A stretch of 64,000 bases of DNA. It comes from Winogradskyella luteola (GTDB lineage Bacteria > Bacteroidota > Bacteroidia > Flavobacteriales > Flavobacteriaceae). Numbering within the stretch: the first letter of the stretch is position 1; every line of letters begins with the position of its first letter. The stretch is taken from NCBI RefSeq assembly GCF_019203985.1, contig NZ_JAGSPD010000014.1, positions 16,628-80,627 of the forward strand, in the 5' to 3' direction. The position numbers and the translations under genes were made by a program. Shown in pieces: positions 18,132-26,730 of the stretch. Below the pieces are notes generated by a model. The model was not told where the DNA came from. It saw nothing but the letters and a program-made list of their open reading frames with translations, and did not search any database.

Positions 18132-19820
18132 TTATTTTCTAAAAAATGTTGCTTCAAATGTAGAACTATTTCCAACATTATCGGTAACAATTATCTTTAA
18201 TTCGTTCTTTGTATCCTTAACGATGTTATCGTTAAAATCGTGTACAAGCATTTTGGTTTTGTAATCATACTCCATTAAGATCCATTTTCCGTTTACGGTG
18301 GCTCTGTACTTACTAATTCCTGATAACTCGTCATCAATTTTCACTTTAAGGTATCTGTATTTGCTCAACCATTTTTTGTCTTGAAAATTAACAGGCGTAA
18401 TTGTAGGTGATACCGTGTCCATTGCCAAAGTATAGGTACCAAATGTTTTACTGCCGGCACTTAGAACATTACCCTTGCGCTTGGTACGCACATAACTTGG
18501 TTTTTTGTAATATCCATATAATCTTGCAATAAAAATCTTGTCTAAATGCTCTGCTTTGTAACGACTTAGATCATAGTTGATGTAAAAGTTTTTTTGAAGC
18601 GGGATTTTATCTTCATGTAGATGAAGCGTGTCTGAACTCACCTTAAAATCGATTAAAGCATCTTCATATAACGTGTTTTCATAAAATTCTACAGTGACAT
18701 TACCAGATTGTAGGGTAGTAGGTTGGCCGCTGTAAACCAAAGACATTTCAGAAGCATCGTTCTCTAAACTATTTTCAAGTTTCTCTTTCTTTCCAGTTAC
18801 AGGGATGTTTATCCATGTTTCGTTATTGTTAAAATCCCTAATTCTTACTTTGTAGACTGAAGATGTGCTGTCTTCAACATTTATGTAGCCATTATCATAA
18901 GCATTTTTATATAGGCTTAATGGATTATTTTTTTGAATAAATAACTTTTGAATTCTAGAACGTTTGGTTTTAAAATATTCATAATCAATCAAACGCTTAA
19001 TGTGCTTGGCTTCAGCAAAACTAAACCTTTTAAAATCTATTTCTAGACTTTTATTGCCATTAAAAAATGTTTGAATATTGCTTACTCCATTATTGTTTGG
19101 TGCTAAATCTTGTTTGTCGTAAGAGGTTATCCCGAAACCGATATTACCATACGCCGTAATTTTTTCAACTTCGTAATAATCACTTTTCTGTGGTATTAAT
19201 CGTAACGGTACACGTTTGTTTTTACCATTGATAATGGCATTTTCGTCCTTAGGATAAGCGTAAACTGCTGAAACAAAAGGCTGTTTAGTGTCTTTTACAT
19301 TTATACCAAAAAGCATTGGGTTGATAGGACGTTCTTGATTATCTCTGATTTCAAAATGTAAGTGCGGTCCGCCAGAGCTACCTGTGTTGCCTGAGTAGCC
19401 AATAACCTCGTCTGGAGCAATTACGAGTTCATTAGCACTTGGGAATACTTCAACTTCAAAACTTTCCTTTTCGTATTGGCAATCTTTAATATACTTTTCT
19501 AAACGTTCTGAAAGCTTTTGAAGATGTCCATAAACTGTTGTATAACCATTTGGATGCGTAATGTATATGGCTTTACCATATCCGTAATGCGAAATTTTTA
19601 TTCTGCTCACATAGCCTTCGGCAGAGGCATACACCTTTAAACCCTGTTTTTGTTGCGTCTTAATATCTAAACCTGCATGAAAGTGTGAAGATCGTAATTC
19701 TCCAAACGTACCAGAAAGCACCAAGGTAATATCTAGAGGGTTCCTAAAATAATCTTGAGGATATTCGGATTGCGCATATACTGAGCTTGTAATTAAAAAA
19801 AAGAGTAAAATTTTTTTCAT
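18132..19820 (-). CDS. M23 family (LytM-type) peptidase
   Basis: This 562-residue exported protein has a signal peptide (ILLFFLITSSVYAQ). A LytM/M23 zinc peptidase domain lies near the N-terminus (about 30-185): SSHFHAGLDIKTQQKQG supplies the first zinc His and Asp and GGPHLHFEIRDN supplies the HxH motif. The family cleaves peptide cross-links in peptidoglycan. The long C-terminal part (about 190-562) is beta-rich, probably Ig-like. It is upstream of the TonB receptor gene, with a gap of about 100 bases. Confidence 0.92.
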   Translation of the reverse strand: MKKILLFFLITSSVYAQSEYPQDYFRNPLDITLVLSGTFGELRSSHFHAGLDIKTQQKQGLKVYASAEGYVSRIKISHYGYGKAIYITHPNGYTTVYGHLQKLSERLEKYIKDCQYEKESFEVEVFPSANELVIAPDEVIGYSGNTGSSGGPHLHFEIRDNQERPINPMLFGINVKDTKQPFVSAVYAYPKDENAIINGKNKRVPLRLIPQKSDYYEVEKITAYGNIGFGITSYDKQDLAPNNNGVSNIQTFFNGNKSLEIDFKRFSFAEAKHIKRLIDYEYFKTKRSRIQKLFIQKNNPLSLYKNAYDNGYINVEDSTSSVYKVRIRDFNNNETWINIPVTGKKEKLENSLENDASEMSLVYSGQPTTLQSGNVTVEFYENTLYEDALIDFKVSSDTLHLHEDKIPLQKNFYINYDLSRYKAEHLDKIFIARLYGYYKKPSYVRTKRKGNVLSAGSKTFGTYTLAMDTVSPTITPVNFQDKKWLSKYRYLKVKIDDELSGISKYRATVNGKWILMEYDYKTKMLVHDFNDNIVKDTKNELKIIVTDNVGNSSTFEATFFRK

Positions 19821-19941
19821 AAGTTATCTGATTCAGCTAAAATATCAATTTGATTAAGATTTGCAAATGCTAAAACTGTATTATTTTTCTTAACGTATTA
19901 ATTGTGTAGCTATTATGAAGATGAAAAATAATTGTAAAAGA

Positions 19942-19973
19942 ATTGTGTTTTTTCATCAGGTATGTTAACTTTG
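19942..19973 (+). promoter_or_regulatory. Bacteroidota-type promoter for the coiled-coil/zapA transcript
   Basis: An ATTG (-33-like) at 19942-19945 and a perfect TAACTTTG (-7, TAnnTTTG) at 19966-19973 are separated by 20 bases. The expected transcript start is about 20 bases before the ATG at 19998. Confidence 0.65.
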
Positions 19974-19997
19974 TTTCAACAGTATTGAATTACTTTA

Positions 19998-20288
19998 ATG
20001 AGTAAAATAGAAGACATTGTTGATGCTTTAGAGAATAAAATCAGTAAGGTTTTACACAAGCAAGAGGTCTTAAAGCAGACCAATACCAATCTCTCTGAAC
20101 AATTAAAAAAGCAACAGCAAGAACTTCTTAGCCAACAAGAAGAAATAGCCTCTTGGGCAGAAAAGTATGAAACACTCAAAATAGCAAATTCAATGCTTGG
20201 TAGTGACGAAAATAAACGAGAAACAAAGCTCAAAATAAATGCACTTATCAGAGATATTGACCATTGTATAGGTCAACTCTCAGAATAA
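19998..20288 (+). CDS. Small coiled-coil protein upstream of ZapA
   Basis: The 96-residue, highly helical protein has a predicted coiled coil across most of its length (about 5-80): glutamine- and leucine-rich heptads such as EVLKQTNTNLSEQLKKQQQE, then SQQEEIASWAEKYETLKIA. It has no signal peptide or membrane segment. It is the first gene of a transcript with zapA (22-base gap) and resembles the small cell-division coiled-coil proteins (ZapB-like) in layout. A role at the Z-ring is inferred from context only. Confidence 0.75.
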   Translation: MSKIEDIVDALENKISKVLHKQEVLKQTNTNLSEQLKKQQQELLSQQEEIASWAEKYETLKIANSMLGSDENKRETKLKINALIRDIDHCIGQLSE

Positions 20289-20310
20289 AGTTGTAAATTA
20301 GTAAGACTAA

Positions 20311-20598
20311 ATGTCAAATCAATTAAAAATTAAGCTTTCAATTGCCAATAGGGTTTATCCTTTAACAATTAATCCTAAGCAAGAAGAAGGTCTAAGAAAA
20401 GCCACAAAAAAAATTGAGGTCATGATTGGGCAATTTGAGCAGAATTACTCTGTAAGAGATAAGCAAGATGTATTAGCCATGTGCGCTTTACAATTTGCGG
20501 CTCAAGTGGAGCAAAAGTCAATAGATAAAGAGTATGTGAATGAAGAAGTCCAAGAAAAGTTAGAAGCTTTAGACGAACTTCTAAAACAGCACCTATAG
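20311..20598 (+). CDS. zapA: Cell division protein ZapA
   Basis: The 95-residue cytoplasmic protein begins LKIKLSIANRVYPLTINPKQEE, matching the N-terminal beta-hairpin domain of ZapA. A long helix with YSVRDKQDVLAMCALQFA follows. ZapA binds FtsZ filaments and bundles them at midcell. It is cotranscribed with the coiled-coil gene, and a structured RNA follows immediately, an arrangement also known for zapA and 6S RNA in other bacteria. Confidence 0.88.
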   Translation: MSNQLKIKLSIANRVYPLTINPKQEEGLRKATKKIEVMIGQFEQNYSVRDKQDVLAMCALQFAAQVEQKSIDKEYVNEEVQEKLEALDELLKQHL

Positions 20599-20621
20599 CT
20601 CGTACGTTCTTTAAAATAAAA

Positions 20622-20836
20622 GGTTACTGCCTACATTAGTTTCATTTTTTGATAAACTCAACGTTAATTCTTTAAAAAGGGTGAGTTGAAGTTGTAAAAC
20701 CGTGCTGCTAGTGCTTTATGCTGAATTTATTTCAGTCTCTAAAGTATCTCAGGCAGATTTTTGATCAGCTTGTTAGCCCTAAACTTGTTTTTAAGGAGTT
20801 TATACAAAACCGAAAACTGATGTAGGCTTTTTTTTT
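20622..20836 (+). ncRNA. ssrS: Probable 6S RNA (ssrS)
   Basis: The zapA-rny gap contains a long structured RNA of about 210 nt. Its ends pair: GCCTACATTAGTTT at 20629-20642 with AAACTGATGTAGGC at 20814-20827 (13 of 14 pairs), and nine T follow at 20828-20836 as a terminator. A second internal hairpin is formed by AACTCA near 20654 and GTGAGTT near 20682. The closing stem, a large interior, the size and the position after zapA all fit 6S RNA, the RNA polymerase-binding regulator. The exact 5' end is not determined. Confidence 0.72.
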
Positions 20837-20872
20837 GTACAACTTTAAATTTTTGAACTTAATTGTACTTAT

Positions 20873-20897
20873 CCCAATTTTAGATTGGGGCCTTTTT
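20873..20897 (+). terminator. Hairpin in the rny leader (weak terminator or attenuator)
   Basis: CCCAAT at 20873-20878 pairs with ATTGGG at 20884-20889, followed by GCCTTTTT. The U-tract is short and interrupted. It lies 38-62 bases before the rny start, so it could end residual upstream transcription or act as a leader hairpin. Confidence 0.4.
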
Positions 20898-20934
20898 GAT
20901 TAAAAATCAAATTATACTAAACTAAATAACTAAA

Positions 20935-22512
20935 ATGGACACTAACACAATTTTATATATTGTTGGAGGAATAGTATTAGGTCTAATACTAGGCTATATA
21001 ATCGCAAAATCATTAGAAAAAGGCAAAGCTTCAAAGCTAATTGCTAATGCAGAAAACGAATCTAAATCAATCTTAAAGCAGGCTAAGAAAGATGCAGAAG
21101 CGTTAAAGAAAGATAAAATACTTCAGGCAAAGGAAAAGTTTATAGAGCTTAAAGCTGAACACGAAAAAGTTATTCTTTCTCGTGATAAAAAAATGGCAGA
21201 AGCCGAAAAGCGTATAAGAGATAAAGAATCTCAAATTTCCAATGAACTTTCAAGAGCTAAAAAATCAAATCAGTCTTTAGACAGTAAAATAAAGGATTAC
21301 GATTTTAGACTTGAGTTTTTAGATAAGAAAAAAGAAGAGGTTGAGAAAGCTCATAAAAGCCAAATAAAACAGCTAGAAGTTATATCATCGTTATCTGCGG
21401 AAGAAGCCAAAGAACAATTAGTGGAATCTCTTAAAGAAGAAGCTAAGACAGATGCTATGGGCTTTATTCAAGATAAGGTAGAAGAGGCCAAGTTAACTGC
21501 CCAACAGGAAGCTAAGAAAATTATTATAAACACCATTCAGCGCATTGGTACAGAAGAAGCTATTGATAATTGTGTCTCTGTATTTAATATAGAGTCAGAC
21601 GATGTTAAGGGTAGAATCATTGGTAGAGAAGGTAGGAATATTAGAGCTATCGAAGCTGCTACAGGTGTTGAGATAATTGTAGACGATACACCAGAGGCCA
21701 TTATTTTATCTTGCTTTGACTCGGTAAGGCGTGAGATAGCGCGTTTATCACTACATAAATTAGTGACAGACGGCAGAATCCATCCAGCAAGAATCGAAGA
21801 GGTCGTAAGAAAAACACAGAAGCAAATTGAACAAGAGATTATAGAAGTAGGTAAACGTACAGTTATCGATTTGGGTATTCATGGATTACATCCAGAACTA
21901 ATAAAAATGGTAGGCCGAATGAAATACCGCTCGTCTTATGGGCAAAACCTATTACAGCACTCTCGCGAAGTTGCTAAACTTTGTGGTGTAATGGCTGCTG
22001 AATTAGGGTTAAATCCTAAATTAGCTAAGCGTGCAGGTCTATTGCACGATATTGGTAAAGTGCCATCATCTGAAACTGATGTTGAAACTCCACATGCTAT
22101 TTTAGGAATGCAATGGGCAGAAAAGCATGGTGAAAAAGCAGAAGTATGCAATGCTATTGGTGCTCACCACGACGAGATAGAAATGACAACACTGTTATCA
22201 CCAATCATTCAGGTTTGTGATGCTATTTCTGGCGCAAGACCTGGAGCCAGAAGACAAGTGTTGGATTCTTACATACAACGTCTTAAGGATTTAGAAGATG
22301 TAGCTTTCGGTTTTACCGGTGTTAAGAAAGCTTATGCCATACAAGCGGGTAGGGAACTGCGCGTTATCGTAGAAAGTGAAAAGGTGTCTGATGATAAAGC
22401 AGCGAGCCTTTCGTTTGAGATTTCACAGAAAATACAAACCGATATGACCTATCCAGGACAGGTAAAGGTTACAGTGATCAGGGAAACTAGAGCGGTAAAT
22501 ATTGCGAAATAA
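20935..22512 (+). CDS. rny: Ribonuclease Y
   Basis: This 525-residue membrane-anchored endoribonuclease initiates mRNA decay. It has one N-terminal transmembrane helix (about 5-24, [19 protein letters not shown]) and a long charged coiled coil (about 30-180). A KH RNA-binding domain follows (about 215-280, with [15 protein letters not shown]), then an HD domain (about 335-430) with HSREVAK and [11 protein letters not shown] supplying the metal ligands. The length is normal. It is transcribed in the same direction as zapA and the ncRNA, and followed by a long imperfect hairpin repeat shared with the convergent kinase gene. Confidence 0.97.
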   Translation: MDTNTILYIVGGIVLGLILGYIIAKSLEKGKASKLIANAENESKSILKQAKKDAEALKKDKILQAKEKFIELKAEHEKVILSRDKKMAEAEKRIRDKESQISNELSRAKKSNQSLDSKIKDYDFRLEFLDKKKEEVEKAHKSQIKQLEVISSLSAEEAKEQLVESLKEEAKTDAMGFIQDKVEEAKLTAQQEAKKIIINTIQRIGTEEAIDNCVSVFNIESDDVKGRIIGREGRNIRAIEAATGVEIIVDDTPEAIILSCFDSVRREIARLSLHKLVTDGRIHPARIEEVVRKTQKQIEQEIIEVGKRTVIDLGIHGLHPELIKMVGRMKYRSSYGQNLLQHSREVAKLCGVMAAELGLNPKLAKRAGLLHDIGKVPSSETDVETPHAILGMQWAEKHGEKAEVCNAIGAHHDEIEMTTLLSPIIQVCDAISGARPGARRQVLDSYIQRLKDLEDVAFGFTGVKKAYAIQAGRELRVIVESEKVSDDKAASLSFEISQKIQTDMTYPGQVKVTVIRETRAVNIAK

Positions 22513-22542
22513 TCAAATACAATAATTTACTAAAATAAAGAT

Positions 22543-22666
22543 GCTGTCTGAAAAGTGTCATTCTGAATGAAAATGAAGAATCTCAAGAAATCAACATGCT
22601 GATTATTAATAAATTGAGATTTTTCGACTGCGCTCAAAATGACAGTTTTAATACTTTCCAGACAGC
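22543..22666. repeat. Long imperfect inverted repeat of a dispersed flavobacterial type
   Basis: Outer arms GCTGTCTGAAAAG and CTTTCCAGACAGC pair at 12 of 13 positions. Inner arms begin TGTCATTCTGAATG and end CGCTCAAAATGACA, with about 30-base imperfect complementarity. The motif, of the type GTCATTCTGA...GACTGCGCTCA, is one I recognise as widely dispersed in Flavobacteriia. It fills the space between the convergent rny and kinase genes and could serve as a bidirectional terminator. Confidence 0.75.
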
Positions 22667-22671
22667 CTCTT

Positions 22672-23823
22672 TTATTTTTTAAAGGTTAAAGTAAAAGTTG
22701 AACCCTCATTGAGCCTACTTTCAACTTCAATTGTACCTCCTAGAGCTTCAACTTGAGTTCGTGTTAAATATAATCCTATACCACTAGAATCTTTTCTGTC
22801 TGTACCATGAAAGGTCTGGTACATTTCAAATAATTGATTTTTATATTTATCTGTGTCAATGCCTATTCCGTTATCAGCAACGATAATTTTTATAGCTTCA
22901 CTTGTATCAATAGAACTTATAATCACCTGTGAGGATTTTTTATTATCGGCATATTTTATTCCATTAGATATAAGATTGTATATAATGCTTTCTAAATAAG
23001 CTCTGTTGGTAAACAATGTATCTTTAGGTTTCAGAGCATTAAATAGTTTTACTGATTTTTTAGAACCTTCTAATTTAAGACTCTCAATAATATTATCAGT
23101 ACATTCAAATAGATCAATCGGTTCATTTAACTGAGTGGTTTCCGATTTAGATTTTATACTAATGATATCATCAAGATTTACTATCGTTTTTGTTAGCGAT
23201 CCAGAAACTGTATTTAAATGGTTTAAAAGCTCTTTTCGTTCATTATCACTTTCTGCTTCGTCGTAAAGCTCAAGAATATTTTTAAGATTGCCAATATGTG
23301 TTTTTAAGTTATGAGAAACAATATGTGTAAAGTTGTGTAGTCTTTTGTTTTGATTTGTAATGAGCTGAAGATTTTTTTTAAGTTGATTTTCTGCTTTCTT
23401 TCTGCTGGTAATATCAGTATGTGTACCTGTAATACGAATTGGGTTTCCGGCACTATCCCTATCAATAACTTTGCCTTGATCTAATATCCACTTGTAACGA
23501 CCATCCTTACATAAAATTCTATATTCATGTTCGTAAACATCTTTTAGCCCATTGAGGTGCTGTATAAAAATATTGTAATACGAAGCCTTATCGTCTGGGT
23601 GAACACGTTTATCCCATTCTTCGGGCTTATTCTTAAATTCTTTGCCATTGTAGCCAAGCATTTGAATGGACTCTTCTGAGTAGAAGATGTCGTTCGAGGC
23701 AGTATTCCAATCCCATACACCAACATTAGAAATTTGAAGACCTATCTTAAAGGCATTATTTTTTAAATTTTGATTTGATTCACCCACAGCCGTGCCTCCT
23801 ACACGAAATCTTAATAACTTCAT
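22672..23823 (-). CDS. PAS-domain sensor histidine kinase
   Basis: The 383-residue protein has a PAS_3-type sensor domain (about 25-140: GVWDWNTASNDIFYSEES, then ITGTHTDITSRKKAE) and a dimerisation/phosphoacceptor helix with HIVSHNLKTHIGNLK (about 165-180). A GHKL ATPase domain (about 265-383) carries an N-box (IIYNLISNGIKYA), a G1 box (VADNGIGID) and a G2 box (SSGIGLYLTR). There are no membrane helices, so it is cytoplasmic. No response regulator gene is adjacent. The signal is unknown. Confidence 0.93.
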   Translation of the reverse strand: MKLLRFRVGGTAVGESNQNLKNNAFKIGLQISNVGVWDWNTASNDIFYSEESIQMLGYNGKEFKNKPEEWDKRVHPDDKASYYNIFIQHLNGLKDVYEHEYRILCKDGRYKWILDQGKVIDRDSAGNPIRITGTHTDITSRKKAENQLKKNLQLITNQNKRLHNFTHIVSHNLKTHIGNLKNILELYDEAESDNERKELLNHLNTVSGSLTKTIVNLDDIISIKSKSETTQLNEPIDLFECTDNIIESLKLEGSKKSVKLFNALKPKDTLFTNRAYLESIIYNLISNGIKYADNKKSSQVIISSIDTSEAIKIIVADNGIGIDTDKYKNQLFEMYQTFHGTDRKDSSGIGLYLTRTQVEALGGTIEVESRLNEGSTFTLTFKK

Positions 23824-23880
23824 TGTTATGATTTATAATTAAGACACTATATATGTAAATATGTCACAAAAATTGTCTTG

Positions 23881-24789
23881 TCATTTTCGAGGGTGAAATT
23901 TGTTTAATACATCACTTAAATGCGATCGGTCAACATGCATATACACCTCTGTAGTTGTAATGCTCTCATGGCCGAGCATCATTTGTATGGCTCTAAGATC
24001 AGCGCCATTTTGTAGCAGGTGCGTGGCAAAAGAATGTCTAAAAGTGTGCGGAGATACTGTTTTTCTTAATCCAGATTTTTCAACTAGATTTTTAATAATT
24101 GTGAATATCATGGCGCGTGTTAATTTTTTGCCTTTGTAGTTAAGAAAAAGAATGTCTTTAGAATTGGGTTGCACATCGATGTGATTTCTAATAGCTTTCC
24201 AAATGTTAATGTATTTTTGTGTGCTATCTCCAATGGGTACAAAACGTTGTTTGTTGCCTTTACCTGTTACTTTTATAAAACCTTCATCAAAAAATAAATC
24301 AGAGATTTTAAGCTCTATAAGCTCGCTAACACGTAGACCACAGCTATATAGGGTTTCTATAATTGCTCTGTTGCGTTCCCCTAAATTAATAGTATTGTAT
24401 TCATAACCCAGATCTATTGTGTTTATTAGTAGATCGATATCTTCCACTGATAAAGCATCTGGTAGTTTTCTACCTATTTTAGGTGTTTCTATAAGATCTA
24501 ATGGATTATCTTTTCTGTAGTTTTCAAAAACGAGATAATCAAAAAAATTGCGAAGTCCAGAAATCAATCTTGCTTGCGACCTAGGATTTATGGACTTAGA
24601 GATGGTATAAATAAATTGTTTTATAATCTCATTATCTATTGAAATGGGAGCGGTTTTTATGTTATGATCTTCAAGATATGAAATGAGTTTTTTAATATCA
24701 TAGCCATAATTTTCTATGGAGTTACTGGATAATCCACGCTCAATTTGGAGGTAATGCTTGTAATCATTGATAGCTTGCGACCATTTCAT
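23881..24789 (-). CDS. xerD: Site-specific tyrosine recombinase XerD-type
   Basis: The 302-residue recombinase starts at the ATG at 24789 (an open frame to a TTG at 24816 is less likely). It has an N-terminal SAM-like DNA-binding domain (about 1-85) and a catalytic domain with Arg in CGLRVSELIEL, Lys in TGKGNKQRFVPI, HTFRHSFATHLL, LGHESITTTEVYMHV and the tyrosine nucleophile in that last block. XerD with XerC resolves chromosome dimers at dif. There is no island around it, so this is the housekeeping gene and not a mobile integrase. Confidence 0.92.
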   Translation of the reverse strand: MKWSQAINDYKHYLQIERGLSSNSIENYGYDIKKLISYLEDHNIKTAPISIDNEIIKQFIYTISKSINPRSQARLISGLRNFFDYLVFENYRKDNPLDLIETPKIGRKLPDALSVEDIDLLINTIDLGYEYNTINLGERNRAIIETLYSCGLRVSELIELKISDLFFDEGFIKVTGKGNKQRFVPIGDSTQKYINIWKAIRNHIDVQPNSKDILFLNYKGKKLTRAMIFTIIKNLVEKSGLRKTVSPHTFRHSFATHLLQNGADLRAIQMMLGHESITTTEVYMHVDRSHLSDVLNKFHPRK

Positions 24790-25008
24790 ATTTAAAAATA
24801 CCAAAATATTGGTCAAAATATAGTAAAAAACCTACGTATTTCATCGTATTTTTATAAAAAATTGTTAATAAGCTATTTTTTAATATTCTGAAAATCAAAT
24901 AATTAAATATTTTTGTTTACAAAATTGTTAATAACTGCTTCTAGAAACTTCATTATTTAAAAAAAAAGGCTTTAGTTTGTAGTAATCAATTTTAAAACTT
25001 TAAAGATT

Positions 25009-25527
25009 ATGAAAAAATTATTTTTAGCTGCTTTTGCAGTTTTTGCTTTTGCGAGTATCAATGCACAACAATTTGGTGCACTTGCAGGATTCTCAAATGT
25101 ATCTGCTGATGTTTCTGGTGCTGATTCTGATTCTGAATCTGGATTTCATATTGGTGCATTTGCTGAATTTGAATTATCGGATACTTTTGACCTTCAACCA
25201 GAAGTAACATATACTTCTGCAGGTGATTTTGCTGCATTAAACGTTAATGCTATTGTAAAGTATTCATTTTCAGAAGATTTCAACATTCAATTAGGCCCAC
25301 AAATTGGTTTTGTAATGGGTGATGTTGCTGACTTCTTAGATGAACTTGATGACACTACAAAATTAAACTTACAGTTAGCTGCAGGTGTTGGTTATGACAT
25401 TGACGAAAACTTTTCTGTGCAGGCACGTTATGGTTTTCAATTGAATGACCATTTTACTGGTGATGGTGATGGTGAAATTAAATTTAATACTCTTACTGTT
25501 GGTGTTGGATACAAGTTTGGTGGATAA
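25009..25527 (+). CDS. Small outer-membrane beta-barrel protein (PorT-like/porin family)
   Basis: The 172-residue protein has a signal peptide (MKKLFLAAFAVFAFASINA, cleaved before QQ) and alternating strands ending VGVGYKFGG, as in 8-stranded OMP barrels. Tell-tale strands are FHIGAFAEFELSDTFDLQPE and FSVQARYGFQLNDHF. The N-terminal loop after the signal is acidic and serine-rich. It is monocistronic, with a terminator at 25550-25577. It resembles the product at 26731-27204 and shares the LQPEVTYTSAGD/IQPEVLYKGVGD block with it. Confidence 0.85.
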   Translation: MKKLFLAAFAVFAFASINAQQFGALAGFSNVSADVSGADSDSESGFHIGAFAEFELSDTFDLQPEVTYTSAGDFAALNVNAIVKYSFSEDFNIQLGPQIGFVMGDVADFLDELDDTTKLNLQLAAGVGYDIDENFSVQARYGFQLNDHFTGDGDGEIKFNTLTVGVGYKFGG

Positions 25528-25549
25528 GCCAAATCAATTTATTATATGG

Positions 25550-25577
25550 AAAAGAGGCAATTTTGCCTCTTTTTTTT
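25550..25577 (+). terminator. Intrinsic terminator
   Basis: Stem AAAAGAGGCAA / TTGCCTCTTTT with a 2-base loop and a long T-run, directly after the barrel gene ending at 25527. Confidence 0.9.
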
Positions 25578-25687
25578 GTGGATTAAAATATCGTTGTATG
25601 ACCTAAAAATTTAACATTTTTTTATACTTTATAAGTCATCGTAAACTTACATTTGCCGACCAAATTAATTTAAAATTAAACTCAATT

Positions 25688-26227
25688 ATGAAAAAATTAT
25701 TACTTATTGCTGCTGTTGCAGTTTTTGGATTTACAAATGTTAATGCTCAGGATGATAGTTCTTCTAGCGCACTTTCTGAAGGTTCTTGGTTAGTTGAGGC
25801 CAACACTGGTTTTGGTGGTGTAGATGCCCATAGTGCAAACACTGGTTTTGGTTTGTTTTCTTTTGATGACGTAACTGTTTGGGCTATTGGTGCTGAAGCT
25901 GGCTATTTTATTATGGATGATTTAGCTATTAAGGCTGGATTAGGCTATAATGATTTTGATGGTGCTTCTTCTTTCACATACAAGCTTGGTGCTAAATATT
26001 ACGTGGCAAGCCAATTTCCTGTTCAGTTAGATGTAACTGGTGCTTCTGGGGAAGATGTTTTTGGTGATGAAACTCCTTTGTGGTTAGGTTTACAAGGTGG
26101 TTATGCTTGGTTTGTAGCCGATAATATTTCTGTTGAACCAGGTTTAAGATATAATATGTCTTTAAACGAGGATTATACTGATGAAGGTGTTCTTGAATTC
26201 CGTATAGGATTTGCATTACATTTCTAA
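25688..26227 (+). CDS. Outer-membrane beta-barrel protein
   Basis: The 179-residue protein starts with a signal peptide (MKKLLLIAAVAVFGFTNVNA, cleaved before QDD). Repeated barrel strands follow (GAEAGYFIMDDLAIKAGLGY, ISVEPGLRYNMSL), ending in FRIGFALHF with a terminal aromatic, as needed for BAM insertion. A -7-like TACATTTG at 25648-25655 lies about 30 bases before the ATG. A strong terminator at 26253-26282 follows. Function unknown; probably a small porin-like envelope protein. Confidence 0.85.
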   Translation: MKKLLLIAAVAVFGFTNVNAQDDSSSSALSEGSWLVEANTGFGGVDAHSANTGFGLFSFDDVTVWAIGAEAGYFIMDDLAIKAGLGYNDFDGASSFTYKLGAKYYVASQFPVQLDVTGASGEDVFGDETPLWLGLQGGYAWFVADNISVEPGLRYNMSLNEDYTDEGVLEFRIGFALHF

Positions 26228-26252
26228 TAAGAAAATTACTTTCTATAAAATA

Positions 26253-26282
26253 AAAACCGAAGCACTAAGCTTCGGTTTTTTT
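26253..26282 (+). terminator. Intrinsic terminator
   Basis: Hairpin AAAACCGAAGC - acta - GCTTCGGTTTT followed by T-run, between the barrel gene and aroQ. Confidence 0.9.
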
Positions 26283-26309
26283 ATGCCCTAATTTTAATAT
26301 ATTTACTTT

Positions 26310-26729
26310 ATGAAGCAACTCATTATCATCAATGGTCCAAATCTAAACTTATTGGGCAAACGCGAACCAGAAATATATGGCAGTAAAACTTTTGAAGATT
26401 TCTTAAAAACTCTTAGATCTAAGTTCAGTGGCATAAATATTGATTATTATCAATCTAATATAGAAGGCGAACTCATAGACAAGCTACAAGAGATTGGGTT
26501 TAGCTATGATGGTATTGTATTAAATGCAGCGGCTTATACACATACCTCGGTTGGGATTGGTGATACTGTTAAAGCCATAACTACACCAGTTGTAGAGGTA
26601 CATATATCCAACACGTTTTCCAGAGAAGAGTTTAGACATCAATCCTATATTTCACCTCACGCAAAAGGTGTAATTCTTGGTTTTGGTCTATTGAGTTATG
26701 ATTTGGCAGTAGAAAGCCTTATATTGTAG
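26310..26729 (+). CDS. aroQ: Type II 3-dehydroquinate dehydratase
   Basis: This 139-residue enzyme of the shikimate pathway dehydrates 3-dehydroquinate to 3-dehydroshikimate. The start IINGPNLNLLGKREPEIYG contains the N-terminal signature and catalytic tyrosine. NAAAYTHTSVGI and EVHISNTFSREEFRHQS provide the other active-site asparagine and histidine. It normally forms a dodecamer in the cytoplasm. The next gene starts two bases after its stop region, so the two are likely cotranscribed. Confidence 0.97.
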   Translation: MKQLIIINGPNLNLLGKREPEIYGSKTFEDFLKTLRSKFSGINIDYYQSNIEGELIDKLQEIGFSYDGIVLNAAAYTHTSVGIGDTVKAITTPVVEVHISNTFSREEFRHQSYISPHAKGVILGFGLLSYDLAVESLIL

Positions 26730-26730
26730 A

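Noticed and set aside
23881..24789. Tyrosine recombinase as integrase of a mobile island
   Set aside because: Sequence is of the housekeeping XerD type, with no flanking att-like repeats, tRNA or phage genes.
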